A DNA stretch of 44,570 nucleotides from a virus: positions 1 through 44,570 of IMG/VR virus record IMGVR_UViG_3300046656_000055. One strand, 5' to 3'. Positions 14,748-21,937 of the stretch are shown piece by piece. Within the stretch, counting starts at the first letter, position 1. Each line of letters begins with the position of its first letter. The position numbers and the translations under genes were made by a program. The notes beneath the pieces were generated by a model that was not told the DNA's origin, made no database searches, and saw only the letters and a list, made by a program, of their open reading frames with translations.

Positions 14748-14956
14748 GTATTTATAAAAATTTGTTATTCGGCCGTAAGGTAAAAGAATATAGACAACTG
14801 AAAGGAATTACCCAAGAAGCATTAGGTAAGAAGCTCGGGTGCTTGCCCAGTCGGATTTCCGAATTAGAGAATGGTGACAGCAAGCGTTTAGAGCTTATTA
14901 CCGTGCTTAGAATCTGTAACGCCTTTGGCATTAAATTTGATGAATTGGTTGGATAG
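14744..14956 (+). CDS. XRE-family HTH regulator
   Basis: The 70-residue protein is a single Cro/C1-type helix-turn-helix domain: GRKVKEYRQLKGITQEALGKK, then LPSRISELENG and a closing LRICNAFGIKFDELVG. The recognition helix lies around residues 33-43. GGAGG is 10 bases before ATG 14744. It may repress or time the nearby early promoter, whose direct repeats are candidate targets. It lacks the C-terminal dimerisation/peptidase domain of lysogeny repressors, so it is not by itself evidence of a temperate life style. Confidence 0.88.
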   Translation: MSIYKNLLFGRKVKEYRQLKGITQEALGKKLGCLPSRISELENGDSKRLELITVLRICNAFGIKFDELVG

Positions 14957-14964
14957 GAGGGAAT

Positions 14965-15324
14965 ATGAGAGTAGTAGCGATCATATTATTAGTCTGCCTG
15001 ACAGCCTGTGCTTTAAAGCCAGCGCCGATCACTCTGCTTGATGTCAGAGAAGCGCTTGTTAGTTTGCCAGTTTCTAAGCGCGCTATCAAGGCAGAAGAAA
15101 TTTCTTGTCAGATTCAAGAAAGAAAGGCGCAGTTATTGGCGAAGAAAAAAGACCTTATGCCTACCTGGTGGATTATTATGTTTGCCCCGATTGCTGTAGG
15201 TGGCCCTTGGTATTTAGCGCAAATACCGGCAAGAAAAGCAACTGTGAAAGAAATAATACTCATGAACGATAAAGACCAAATTGTAAAAGAAATCATGTTA
15301 ACTACGCCAGCATCATCTAAATAG
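14965..15324 (+). CDS. Early lipoprotein
   Basis: The 119-residue protein starts with a short lipoprotein signal (MRVVAIILLVCLTAC); LTAC is a good lipobox with Cys-15 as lipidation site and Ala at +2, predicting outer-membrane sorting. A second hydrophobic stretch (residues ~68-88, WWIIMFAPIAVGG) may span or associate with membrane. AGGAGG precedes the ATG. Early phage lipoproteins often act in superinfection exclusion by blocking receptors or DNA entry; here that role is an inference from type and timing only. Confidence 0.82.
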   Translation: MRVVAIILLVCLTACALKPAPITLLDVREALVSLPVSKRAIKAEEISCQIQERKAQLLAKKKDLMPTWWIIMFAPIAVGGPWYLAQIPARKATVKEIILMNDKDQIVKEIMLTTPASSK

Positions 15325-15335
15325 GGAGAAAAATA

Positions 15336-16379
15336 ATGTTCAAACCAGCAGAAAATCAACAAGCATTTTTAAAGCTAGGAGTGTACGGTAATGCGGGTTC
15401 CGGGAAGTCATACACCTCAGCGTTAATCGCAATTGGTATCTTCAAGCGCCTTACTAATGGTGCGCCTGCTAAGCCAGTATTCATGCTTGATACGGAATCA
15501 GGGTCTGATTATTTAATTCCGTTATTCAAAAATAATAACGTTCCTTTTCATACTGATAAAACCCGTTCGTTCTCAGAACTTGTTGATGCTGTCTCGGTTG
15601 CTGAGAAAGAAGCGTCTGTCTTAATTATAGATAGTATCACTCACTTCTGGTCTGAGATTCAAGACGCCTACCTTAAAAAGACAGGGCGCAAACGTTTAAC
15701 GTTAGCAGACTGGGGGCAGATTAAATCGACGTGGAGGATTTTTACTGACGCATTCCTTAATAGTAAATGCCACATTATTGTTTGCGGCCGGGCAAGAGAT
15801 GTAACTGATTTCCAGGAAGAAGAAGACGGCACGAAGCAATTCGTTAAGGTGGGGACGATGATGGCTACAGAGAAAAATCTCGCCTATGAGCCAAGCTTAT
15901 TGGTTGAAATGGTAAAAGAAATGCGGCCAACAAAACAAAAAGAAGGGCAGATGTGGAATCATACGGCGTATGTCCTTAAAGACCGTTCAACCTTACTTGA
16001 AGGCAAATCATTTATCAACCCAACCTTCAAAGAATTTGAACCGTTTTTTAATTTCCTTAATATCGGCGGAGAACATCTATCGGTTGATACAACTCACGAT
16101 TCCTCTGCCATGTTCGAAGACGGCAATGACAGGAACTACGCTTGGAAGAAAAAACAATGTGAAATCATGGTTGAAGAGATTGAAGGGCTTCTAACTTCAT
16201 CTTACCCAGGGCAATCTGCAGCAGAGAAGAAGATTAAAGTTGACTTGATCGAAGAGTGTTTCGGTACTCGATCATGGAAGAAAGTGGAAGAAATGATGAT
16301 GGATGACTTAAAGATTGGAACGGAACGATTAGTTAAGGCAATTAAAGCAAGGAAGGAAACGCCAGATGCCGCACATTAA
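15336..16379 (+). CDS. Sak4-like / AAA_24 phage ATPase (recombinase)
   Basis: The 347-residue protein has Walker A GNAGSGKS (18-25) close to the N-terminus and Walker B VLIIDSI (95-101, D99), with MLDTESGS in between. This matches phage nucleotide-binding proteins of the AAA_24 type that include Sak4-like single-strand annealing recombinases. It is followed directly by a DUF669 SSB-like gene, the usual partner. It probably loads on single-stranded DNA for recombination-dependent replication. GGGAG precedes the ATG. Confidence 0.85.
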   Translation: MFKPAENQQAFLKLGVYGNAGSGKSYTSALIAIGIFKRLTNGAPAKPVFMLDTESGSDYLIPLFKNNNVPFHTDKTRSFSELVDAVSVAEKEASVLIIDSITHFWSEIQDAYLKKTGRKRLTLADWGQIKSTWRIFTDAFLNSKCHIIVCGRARDVTDFQEEEDGTKQFVKVGTMMATEKNLAYEPSLLVEMVKEMRPTKQKEGQMWNHTAYVLKDRSTLLEGKSFINPTFKEFEPFFNFLNIGGEHLSVDTTHDSSAMFEDGNDRNYAWKKKQCEIMVEEIEGLLTSSYPGQSAAEKKIKVDLIEECFGTRSWKKVEEMMMDDLKIGTERLVKAIKARKETPDAAH

Positions 16380-16824
16380 TAATAAGGAAGCGCCGGAACC
16401 CACTGATAAAATGGATTACGATGCAGTGCCTGAAGGAACTTATCACGTAAAGGTTGACGAAATTTATGAACGCTCTACATCCAAGGGAGATTGCATGTGG
16501 GGATTAAGACTAAAAATTGTTGACGGTCCACATGAAGGCGCATCCATTTTTGATAACATGGTTTTTTCAGATAATAAACGCGCTAAGTCAAGAGTGAAAC
16601 TTATTACTAGCAGACTCGGGATTCCAAAAGATTACATCGGCGAACTCACCATGGCCATGCTTCTTGATAAAGAGTGCAAGGTTGTTACGACTGTAGATTT
16701 CTATCAAGGGAAAAAGAAAAACGTAATTCCTTTTGATGGGTATATCCGTATCGATGATGAACCAGCTAAAGAAACAGCGGCGGCACCCGCTAAATTGGAG
16801 GACTCGGACGATATTCCGTTTTAG
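16366..16824 (+). CDS. DUF669 single-strand-DNA-binding-like protein
   Basis: The 152-residue protein has the DUF669 core (VPEGTYHVKVDEIYERSTSKG, then LRLKIVDGPHEGASIFDNMV), which reads as an OB-like beta barrel. It ends in an acidic tail with DSDDIPF, the same DDIPF tip that bacterial SSB uses to recruit partner proteins. This strongly suggests an SSB that cooperates with the Sak4-like ATPase upstream, which it overlaps by 14 bases. AAGGAAA lies upstream of the ATG. Confidence 0.85.
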   Translation: MPHINNKEAPEPTDKMDYDAVPEGTYHVKVDEIYERSTSKGDCMWGLRLKIVDGPHEGASIFDNMVFSDNKRAKSRVKLITSRLGIPKDYIGELTMAMLLDKECKVVTTVDFYQGKKKNVIPFDGYIRIDDEPAKETAAAPAKLEDSDDIPF

Positions 16825-16827
16825 TCT

Positions 16828-17010
16828 ATGGCCCTAGATCCAATAACAGCAATAGCCAATGCGGTAGATAGCGTCTCGATGACAATCGGTGAGGTTATCA
16901 GAAACTACGCAGACCCAGAGAAGGTAAGGCAAAGGAAAATTAGAAAACTAAACGAGAAGATTGAGAAGCTGGAGAAGAAATTACGGGAGATTATGGGTTA
17001 TGGGAAGTGA
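16828..17010 (+). CDS. Small basic coiled-coil protein
   Basis: The 60-residue protein has an N-terminal amphipathic stretch (LDPITAIANAVDSVSM) and a Lys/Glu coiled coil (KIRKLNEKIEKLEKKLREI). It has the look of small phage holin-region or membrane-peripheral proteins but no span. The ATG follows the SSB-like stop by three bases with no clear ribosome site, so translation is probably coupled. It overlaps the next gene by 11 bases. Confidence 0.6.
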   Translation: MALDPITAIANAVDSVSMTIGEVIRNYADPEKVRQRKIRKLNEKIEKLEKKLREIMGYGK

Positions 17011-17218
17011 GATCTGGCTAAAGAAAATTTCTAGTTATTATACAGATCAAGAAGATGAAGACAGTGAATTTTTTGATAGCTATTTATTGCCACGGAACGA
17101 AGCAGAGAAGATTTTGGAAGCGTTGAAAATATCAGAAAAATTAGTTGGAGATGAATACGGAGGTATATATTTAAATGAAATTAACACAGCCATCGCCATC
17201 ATGACGAGGAAGCGATGA
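17000..17218 (+). CDS. Small acidic early protein, unknown
   Basis: The 72-residue protein starts at ATG 17000 (MGSEIWLKKISSYYTDQEDE), inside the preceding gene, with GGGAG upstream. It is acidic in the middle and helical at the end, finishing IMTRKR. It overlaps the next gene as ATGA. No family was recognised. Confidence 0.65.
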   Translation: MGSEIWLKKISSYYTDQEDEDSEFFDSYLLPRNEAEKILEALKISEKLVGDEYGGIYLNEINTAIAIMTRKR

Positions 17219-17424
17219 AAACATTCGATGATTATTTATTTTCTTTTGCTTGCTTAGTATTTTTAATTGGAGCGTTTGCTTGTATCAGACAAATTATAAA
17301 ACCAGACACATTACCACTTTGCCAGAAGTTATTAGTAGAATGCAAAGAGCGCTCTGATAATATGGGTAAAATTATTGCTGATTATGAAGACACAGTTAAC
17401 GAGTTAAGGCGGGAATGCAAATGA
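17215..17424 (+). CDS. Single-span membrane protein with coiled coil
   Basis: The 69-residue protein has an N-terminal membrane span (residues ~7-25, LFSFACLVFLIGAFACI) and a charged helical C-terminus (KERSDNMGKIIADYEDTVNE). The topology resembles a miniature inner-membrane spanin, but its place in the early arm argues against a lysis role. The start overlaps the previous stop as ATGA. Confidence 0.65.
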   Translation: MKTFDDYLFSFACLVFLIGAFACIRQIIKPDTLPLCQKLLVECKERSDNMGKIIADYEDTVNELRRECK

Positions 17425-17624
17425 GGTCAGTAGCCGGGAAATACTTCGTCAAGACAAGCGGCATCTTAGCGCCGATAAGAAAGCTACCTGATAAGGCAAG
17501 TTGTGGACATAAGCAGATTCAATTCTGGAGTGACGTTTTTAAAATGTGGATTAGGTGTTCATGCGATATCTGTAACCCGACATTATTTAGGAGGAAATAT
17601 AATGGGAAGAAAGATGCATCTTGA
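17421..17624 (+). CDS. Small Cys-containing basic protein
   Basis: The 67-residue protein, from ATG 17421 overlapping the previous stop, has one Cys/His group (CGHKQ, then CSCDIC) that could hold one zinc ion, and a basic C-terminus. An ATG two codons earlier is also in frame. Its 3' end overlaps the next gene. No family was recognised. Confidence 0.6.
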   Translation: MRSVAGKYFVKTSGILAPIRKLPDKASCGHKQIQFWSDVFKMWIRCSCDICNPTLFRRKYNGKKDAS

Positions 17625-17796
17625 AGTTATAAAAAATAGGTCATGGACTGCTGGAGAACCGCTAAGAATTAGGCGCACTAGGACGGATGACTTGCTAAAG
17701 CCGAAGGAACAGGAGCCTAACTATATCGTGAACGCTTTGTTCATTGTGTTTGGAATGTATTTGATGGGGCATTTAATTTGGCTGACAATTAAATAG
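17602..17796 (+). CDS. Small tail-anchored membrane protein
   Basis: The 64-residue protein starts MGRKMHLEVIKNRSW with a perfect TAGGAGG before the ATG. The first 40 residues are basic; a C-terminal span (YIVNALFIVFGMYLMGHLIW) ends two residues before the terminus. It is an early membrane protein of unknown role. Confidence 0.68.
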   Translation: MGRKMHLEVIKNRSWTAGEPLRIRRTRTDDLLKPKEQEPNYIVNALFIVFGMYLMGHLIWLTIK

Positions 17797-17804
17797 GAGA
17801 GCAA

Positions 17805-17951
17805 ATGAAAAAATCAAAAGGTAAATACTTTAGGCTTTGGATTTCAAACGAGATGTATAAGAAGTTGAGTAAGAAGAAAAAAGGCAGCAAGCGGTTTAAT
17901 GTGAATACTACGGAGTTGATTGGGTATCTGCTTGGTGAGAGTTTGAAATAG
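17805..17951 (+). CDS. Ribbon-helix-helix-like small basic protein (48 residues)
   Basis: ATG 17805 with AGGAGAG upstream encodes 48 residues. KYFRLWISNEMYKKLSKK followed by a basic turn and FNVNTTELIGYLLGESLK gives a strand-helix-helix layout like Arc/MetJ repressors. The match is by secondary-structure logic, not by signature. It would bind DNA as a dimer and might regulate phage or host promoters. Spacing to its neighbours (8 and 6 bases) fits the operon. Confidence 0.6.
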   Translation: MKKSKGKYFRLWISNEMYKKLSKKKKGSKRFNVNTTELIGYLLGESLK

Positions 17952-17957
17952 GATTGT

Positions 17958-18209
17958 ATGGGAATTAATACAGATAACATTAAAAGTTTGGTTCCAAAGA
18001 TAGATATGAGTCTATGTTTAGACGACGCCTACTGGCTTAGGATGTTTGCTATGGCAGCAATGCAGGCGCTTCTTCCAAAAACATATGAATTGGTTAAAGG
18101 AACAACAGTTGATTTATCAATTTTAATGAGTAAATGCCACACAGAGTGCGTTTATCATGCAAAAAACGTTCTCGCTGAAATCCATCGCGTTGAGGGAGAG
18201 AAGAAGTGA
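17958..18209 (+). CDS. Small helical protein, unknown
   Basis: The 83-residue protein is mostly helical, with DDAYWLRMFAMAAMQALLP in the centre and Cys-His residues near the end (MSKCHTECVYHAKNV) that could bind a metal. AGGATTGT precedes the ATG. It overlaps the next gene, which starts GTG within its stop. No family was recognised. Confidence 0.65.
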   Translation: MGINTDNIKSLVPKIDMSLCLDDAYWLRMFAMAAMQALLPKTYELVKGTTVDLSILMSKCHTECVYHAKNVLAEIHRVEGEKK

Positions 18210-18436
18210 GTTTAGCTACTCCTATAATTGATAAACTACTGGATGAACGCGACCAACTCCGCGCTGACCTGGCTGTGTGTATTGAGGCGTTAAATAAATT
18301 AAAATCACAAAAATATCAGACCATAATAATGGAAACAAAATCTGGAGATGCAGCGTTTAATTTCCTTCCAGGGCAATGTTCATGGGATATTGCAAGTGAA
18401 GCCCTAGCCAAGGTGAAACATGCGCAAGAAAAGTAA
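18206..18436 (+). CDS. Small protein with coiled coil, unknown
   Basis: The 76-residue protein starts GTG 18206 overlapping the previous TGA, with GGGAG upstream. An N-terminal coiled coil (IIDKLLDERDQLRADLAVCIE) is of the kind common in small phage ea-type proteins, followed by a short beta-containing part. The C-terminus overlaps the next gene by 17 bases. Confidence 0.65.
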   Translation: MSLATPIIDKLLDERDQLRADLAVCIEALNKLKSQKYQTIIMETKSGDAAFNFLPGQCSWDIASEALAKVKHAQEK

Positions 18437-18623
18437 GAAGGCGAGGAAGCCAAGAGATTTTGAGCGAGACTGGTGCAAAGCAGATGGTGGATTTGTAGAA
18501 ATAATATTATCACAAATAAAGCCTGACCCTGGCCCGAATGGAATTGATGGTAGTGTAAAGGATGCAAGATATTTAATTAATTGGCTTACACAATATATCG
18601 CCTGGGCCAAGGAGCAGAGGTGA
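18420..18623 (+). CDS. Small protein with basic N-terminus, unknown
   Basis: The 67-residue protein begins with a strongly basic run (MRKKSKKARKPRDFERDW) and continues as a mixed domain ending in NWLTQYIAWAKEQR. AAGGTG lies before the ATG. The basic start suggests nucleic-acid binding. No family was recognised. Confidence 0.62.
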   Translation: MRKKSKKARKPRDFERDWCKADGGFVEIILSQIKPDPGPNGIDGSVKDARYLINWLTQYIAWAKEQR

Positions 18624-18627
18624 AGAA

Positions 18628-18831
18628 ATGAGTGCTGATAATAAATTAAAGTGGGAAGCGATAATCTGGCCAGTTGATGGCCCAAGACCATGCAGTGGTA
18701 AAGGTAGATGCCTAGCAATCCCAGAATCAGAAGCAATTTACCTATCTACCTGCGAGCGCCTGCTTAAAGCAATCGTCCTAGACAAAGACTACACAGCAAG
18801 GGCTGAAGCGCTGGAGATGTTTAAGAAATGA
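18628..18831 (+). CDS. Small early protein, unknown
   Basis: The 67-residue protein has a GPRPCSGKGRCLAIPESEA turn and a C-terminal helix. GAGGTGAAGAA precedes the ATG. It overlaps the next gene as ATGA. The SGKG string is not a Walker motif in context. No family was recognised. Confidence 0.62.
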   Translation: MSADNKLKWEAIIWPVDGPRPCSGKGRCLAIPESEAIYLSTCERLLKAIVLDKDYTARAEALEMFKK

Positions 18832-19481
18832 GTGAAGAGAAGAAAAAAGTTTGGTGGGTGTGGAATCATTCCCAGTGGGATTGCAATTACAGCCGCGTTG
18901 ATAAACATTATCCTGAATGCAATACATATGGATGGTTACCATGCTTTGAATGCAAACCTCACTACTGGGTTGAGTCAGTCGAAAAGCCAGCACATGATCC
19001 TGATAAAGGCTTAGATAACTATCACAACCAAGTCAAAATCACCGTCGATTGCCACGGTGGTTGCGGTAGAAGAAAAGATGTACCATCTGGATGCCTATTT
19101 CTTTGCGATGTTTGTGGAGAAGAGATGGCTAGATATCCTTTAAACACGCCGGTTAAAACATCGGAACCCCAGCGCGCTGACTCAGCTAAGGGCGATGGTA
19201 TGGAGGCTGATGAGGGTGCAGGTCAGTGCAACGGCCCGAAGGCATTCCATAAACCGGCTCTTACCCAAAACCCCATGCGCTTTCGTGGTCATATGCGTGG
19301 GTGCAATGCTTGGAGATGGGAGAATTATAATCGATGTTCATGCTGGAGATGGCTTAATGATTATCGAGACGGTCATGATTGTATGTCTGCTGATTATGAT
19401 GCTTGTAAATACACGACCAAAGACATTGAAAACAAATTTGTAGACCCATTCATCCCCCGCTTCGATTCGGATTTGGATTAA
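18828..19481 (+). CDS. Cys-rich multi-zinc-ribbon protein
   Basis: The 217-residue protein has many Cys and Trp. Pairs include CNTYGWLPCFEC (about residues 31-42), CHGGCGRR and CLFLCDVCG (about 75-96), and CNAWRWENYNRCSCW (about 158-173), separated by a low-complexity acidic linker near residues 110-135. At least two zinc ribbons are likely. The linker may mark a fusion of two small proteins. It is the last gene before the opposite-strand Ig-like gene, and a hairpin follows at 19487-19513. Function is unknown. Confidence 0.7.
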   Translation: MSEEKKKVWWVWNHSQWDCNYSRVDKHYPECNTYGWLPCFECKPHYWVESVEKPAHDPDKGLDNYHNQVKITVDCHGGCGRRKDVPSGCLFLCDVCGEEMARYPLNTPVKTSEPQRADSAKGDGMEADEGAGQCNGPKAFHKPALTQNPMRFRGHMRGCNAWRWENYNRCSCWRWLNDYRDGHDCMSADYDACKYTTKDIENKFVDPFIPRFDSDLD

Positions 19482-19486
19482 AATGA

Positions 19487-19513
19487 AGACTAGGCAGCAA
19501 AACCACCTAGTCT
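19487..19513 (-). terminator. Terminator-like hairpin, probably for the Ig-like gene
   Basis: AGACTAGG (19487-19494) and CCTAGTCT (19506-19513) form a perfect 8-bp stem with an 11-base loop. On the minus strand it follows the stop of the gene at 19535 by 21 bases and is followed by TTCATTTTAA, a moderate U tract. On the plus strand no T run follows, so it would end the minus transcript more efficiently than the plus one. Confidence 0.6.
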
Positions 19514-19534
19514 CCATGGAGTTATTATGTTGAA

Positions 19535-19855
19535 CTATTTAGTTTCTGGAGTCCCGGCAGTTAATCCAAGGCTGGTTGCTAAAGCCCCTTCAACGGTTAG
19601 CTTCACGGAGTCCGTGATGTTAACAACTCCTTGGCCTAGATCAGCATCGGCTGAGACAACGAACATGGTTTCACCTGGAATATCACTTGAGATGAGATCA
19701 GCGGATAGTCCATCAGCGGAAGGCACTACGGTTGAATCCCCGCTAGATACCTGCCAAGTTGGCACGCCGTCTAACTTTGCTGGCCTGCCTGCAGCAGTGA
19801 CCGGGGTAAGAGTAACTTTAACTTTCTGTTCATTAGTAATTGAAATTTCAAGCAT
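19535..19855 (-). CDS. Ig-like (BIG-type) small protein on the opposite strand
   Basis: The 106-residue protein starts MLEISITNEQKVKVTLTPVT with AAGGAG 7 bases upstream. Its pattern (GVPTWQVSSGDSTVVPSADG, then PGETMFVVSADADLGQG) fits a bacterial Ig-like beta sandwich as found on phage surfaces. It is the only minus-strand gene in the plus arm and has its own hairpin terminator, the layout of a moron, or of a structural gene displaced from the late operon. The 165 bases upstream (19856-20020) hold no gene I can support and must carry its promoter. Confidence 0.75.
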   Translation of the reverse strand: MLEISITNEQKVKVTLTPVTAAGRPAKLDGVPTWQVSSGDSTVVPSADGLSADLISSDIPGETMFVVSADADLGQGVVNITDSVKLTVEGALATSLGLTAGTPETK

Positions 19856-20020
19856 GGGAATCTCCTTATCTTTTAGGTTAGGTAAGCCAATTTTCCAGCG
19901 GAAATGCTTCCTTGGAAAAAAACGTCTAGGGAATAAAAAATCGCAAAAAAAGCACACAAGGCTTTCTACCATGGAATGTGGGATTGGTGCAAATTATTTG
20001 ACGGAAAGTGGAGCATAGCC

Positions 20021-20431
20021 ATGACCGACGAAGCGCAGAAATGGAAAGAGGCGGTGAGGGATATTTTTAAATTATTCCTTGATCGCATTGACATGAAAAA
20101 AGCCCTTCTCGATGAAACTTTTTTGCCCATGGCTAAACGTGCTCAACATCCAGACGCAATTAAAACAGAGATTTATGCTGATAAATTCATACTATCAAAA
20201 CTAGAAAAAATACTCACCAAGCACGGCCTGAGTCTGGAAGATCCAGCGTTATGCAATTGCGACCATCCTGTTGGTTGGCACTTTCGCAGCCTAGGTTCTT
20301 GTCTTGAATGCGGATGCTTAGAGTTTAAAAAGAAGAAAGAGGAGAAAGTCGCTAACGCTCCTTGTGAGCATGTATGGTGGCCAGAAAAAGACTATATTCG
20401 TTGCACTCACTGCGGAGAGCCAAAGCCATGA
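20021..20431 (+). CDS. Early protein with C-terminal zinc ribbons
   Basis: The 136-residue protein has a helical N-terminal half (EAVRDIFKLFLDRIDMKK) and a Cys-rich second half with CNCDHPVGWHF, CLECGC, then CEHVW and CTHCGEPKP, enough for two zinc sites. I choose ATG 20021, which has GTGGAGC upstream; ATG 19976 is in frame but has no ribosome site. It overlaps the next gene as ATGA. It may have arisen from adjacent small zinc proteins. Function is unknown. Confidence 0.68.
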   Translation: MTDEAQKWKEAVRDIFKLFLDRIDMKKALLDETFLPMAKRAQHPDAIKTEIYADKFILSKLEKILTKHGLSLEDPALCNCDHPVGWHFRSLGSCLECGCLEFKKKKEEKVANAPCEHVWWPEKDYIRCTHCGEPKP

Positions 20432-20718
20432 CGCGCCATAGCCCTTCGGGCGACGCGACCAAAAGTCGCTATAGGCTGGCAAGATGTATATGCGGATTGT
20501 GTGAGACACGGGGAACTCGAGTCTGCTCGGCATGTAAAGGCACCGGCTACGATGGCTACAAGATCAGCGATAAGGAGTTGGATGAAATTATCTCAGATCT
20601 AATCGAATCACAAAAAATAATTCACGAAGATTATTGCGGCAACGTTTGTTGTAATCAATGCAAGAATAATAAAGAATCAATCTCAATCTTAATCGAGGAA
20701 GAAAATGAAAAAGCGTAA
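20428..20718 (+). CDS. DnaJ-type zinc-finger-like protein
   Basis: The 96-residue protein contains CICGLCETRGTRVCSACKGTG near residues 18-38, a CxxC..CxxCxGxG arrangement like one DnaJ zinc module, and a second cluster CGNVCCNQCK. The remainder is acidic helix. There is no J domain, so it is not a co-chaperone in the full sense. The first codons overlap a small GC-rich inverted repeat. It overlaps both neighbours. Confidence 0.68.
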   Translation: MTRHSPSGDATKSRYRLARCICGLCETRGTRVCSACKGTGYDGYKISDKELDEIISDLIESQKIIHEDYCGNVCCNQCKNNKESISILIEEENEKA

Positions 20719-20860
20719 CCGAATGACAAAATGGAAAAAGCGCTATGTGCCGATGGCTCTGGTTGGTGGACTGCAAGAATTTATTCCTTACAGATATTGG
20801 GGAAGAACCATTGTTTATAGAATTGAATGGAAACTTGCGAAGGAGCGGATGAAGAAATGA
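20705..20860 (+). CDS. Small basic protein (51 residues)
   Basis: ATG 20705 with GAGGAAG upstream encodes 51 residues, very basic at both ends (MKKRNRMTKWKKRYV and KLAKERMKK) with aromatic residues between. It lies within the overlapping chain: the start is inside the previous gene and the TGA overlaps the methyltransferase ATG. It possibly binds nucleic acid. Confidence 0.62.
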   Translation: MKKRNRMTKWKKRYVPMALVGGLQEFIPYRYWGRTIVYRIEWKLAKERMKK

Positions 20861-21504
20861 CCCCCTATTACCAAGAAAAAGGCATTACGATTTATCATGG
20901 GGATTGTCGGGAGATACTGCCGCAACTAGACCCAGTTGACCTTGTACTTACTGATCCGCCGTATGGCATTGGTGAGGCGGCAGGTGCCAATAAATCACGA
21001 GGCAAACTTGCTATGGCAAAAGATTATGGGTGTCAATCTTGGGACGATAAACCTATTGAGCAGAGCTTTATCACTTCAATAATGTTTAAGGCGAAATACA
21101 TGATTATGTTCGGTGGTAATTTTTATTCGATGCATCCGAGTAGTTGTTGGCTTGTATGGGACAAAAACAATACCGGGGACTTTGCTGACGCTGAACTAGC
21201 CTGGACGAATCTAAAAAAAGCGGTGCGTTTGTTCAAGTACACCTGGAACGGAATGTTACAACAGCATATGGGATATGAAAAAGAAACTCGCTATCATCCC
21301 ACCCAAAAACCAATCGCCGTTATGGAATGGTGTATTCAGCAAGCCCCAGACGATGTAAAAACCATCCTCGACCCCTTCATGGGTTCCGGCACTACGCTGG
21401 TAGCCGCCAAGAACCTAGGCCGTCAGGCTATCGGCATTGAACTTGAGGAAAAATATTGCGAAATTGCGGTGAGACGATTAGCCCAAGGAGTGCTTCCATT
21501 ATGA
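20857..21504 (+). CDS. DNA methyltransferase (beta-class amino-methylase)
   Basis: The 215-residue protein has catalytic motif IV DPPY (33-36) near the N-terminus and the S-adenosylmethionine motif DPFMGSGTT (172-180) near the C-terminus, the order of beta-class N6-adenine/N4-cytosine methylases. YHPTQKP, typical of this group, lies just before. The region between is short, so target recognition may be relaxed. No restriction enzyme gene is adjacent, so it is an orphan, most likely protecting phage DNA against host restriction. It begins ATGA on the previous stop. Confidence 0.9.
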   Translation: MTPYYQEKGITIYHGDCREILPQLDPVDLVLTDPPYGIGEAAGANKSRGKLAMAKDYGCQSWDDKPIEQSFITSIMFKAKYMIMFGGNFYSMHPSSCWLVWDKNNTGDFADAELAWTNLKKAVRLFKYTWNGMLQQHMGYEKETRYHPTQKPIAVMEWCIQQAPDDVKTILDPFMGSGTTLVAAKNLGRQAIGIELEEKYCEIAVRRLAQGVLPL

Positions 21505-21716
21505 CCACTGAAACAATCCACACCTACTGCGAATGCACACAATGCGGCAAGACTGTGCCAGGTAGCCTGCATCGGTGTAGCGTGGATGTGGAGAGGCTGG
21601 CGAAGTTTGAAGAAATAGCCACAATATTACGAAAATTTTTAGATGATGAAGGAATTCAGAGATCTTGGGAAATGAAAGTTGATGATCTTCTCCGAGAAGC
21701 CATGGAGTGGAAATGA
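21501..21716 (+). CDS. Cys-rich small protein, possible paralogue of the first early gene
   Basis: The 71-residue protein has YCECTQCGKTVPGSLHRC at residues 9-26, sharing CxCxxCGxT with the 70-residue protein at 14163-14375. It then has a helical half (KFEEIATILRKFL). A single zinc site is likely. It overlaps the methyltransferase stop as ATGA. Function is unknown. Confidence 0.68.
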   Translation: MTTETIHTYCECTQCGKTVPGSLHRCSVDVERLAKFEEIATILRKFLDDEGIQRSWEMKVDDLLREAMEWK

Positions 21717-21937
21717 AAATTAACATATTCGTTGTTAAAGAAAGTGATACGCCTGGGTATCAGTCTGCTTATCACGTTTTTTTAGCCGATCCAGAACATC
21801 TTTTTAACGATAAAAAAATTAAGTGTGCTATAGATTTTTCTGATTTTATTGTTGATGAATTTGACGGTGATAGAATGTTTCCAGGTGTTTCTGCCTATCC
21901 AGCAATTAAAAAATTTACCATGACCATCGAGGACTAA
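21713..21937 (+). CDS. Small protein, unknown
   Basis: The 74-residue protein starts at ATG 21713 overlapping the previous stop (an in-frame GTG lies at 21707). It is beta/alpha mixed and acidic with aromatic residues (FSDFIVDEFDGDRMF). It overlaps the next gene as TAATG. No family was recognised. Confidence 0.65.
   Translation: MKINIFVVKESDTPGYQSAYHVFLADPEHLFNDKKIKCAIDFSDFIVDEFDGDRMFPGVSAYPAIKKFTMTIED

Noticed and set aside
14744-14956. Lysogeny module, suggested by the XRE-type HTH protein
   Set aside because: No integrase, excisionase, attachment site or full-length CI-type repressor is present; a small HTH protein alone is common in lytic phages.
17215-17424. Second spanin (early single-span coiled-coil protein)
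   Set aside because: It is far from the lysis cassette, in the early arm, and has no paired lipoprotein overlapping it; the lipoprotein at 14965 is separated by several genes.
18628-18831. P-loop ATPase, from the string CSGKGRC
   Set aside because: The protein is only 67 residues, the string is not preceded by a beta strand in Walker context, and no Walker B follows.
20437-20480. Structured RNA element from nested GC-rich inverted repeats near GCCCTTCGGGC
   Set aside because: The stems are short (4-5 bp), mutually exclusive and inside coding sequence; too weak to report as an RNA feature.
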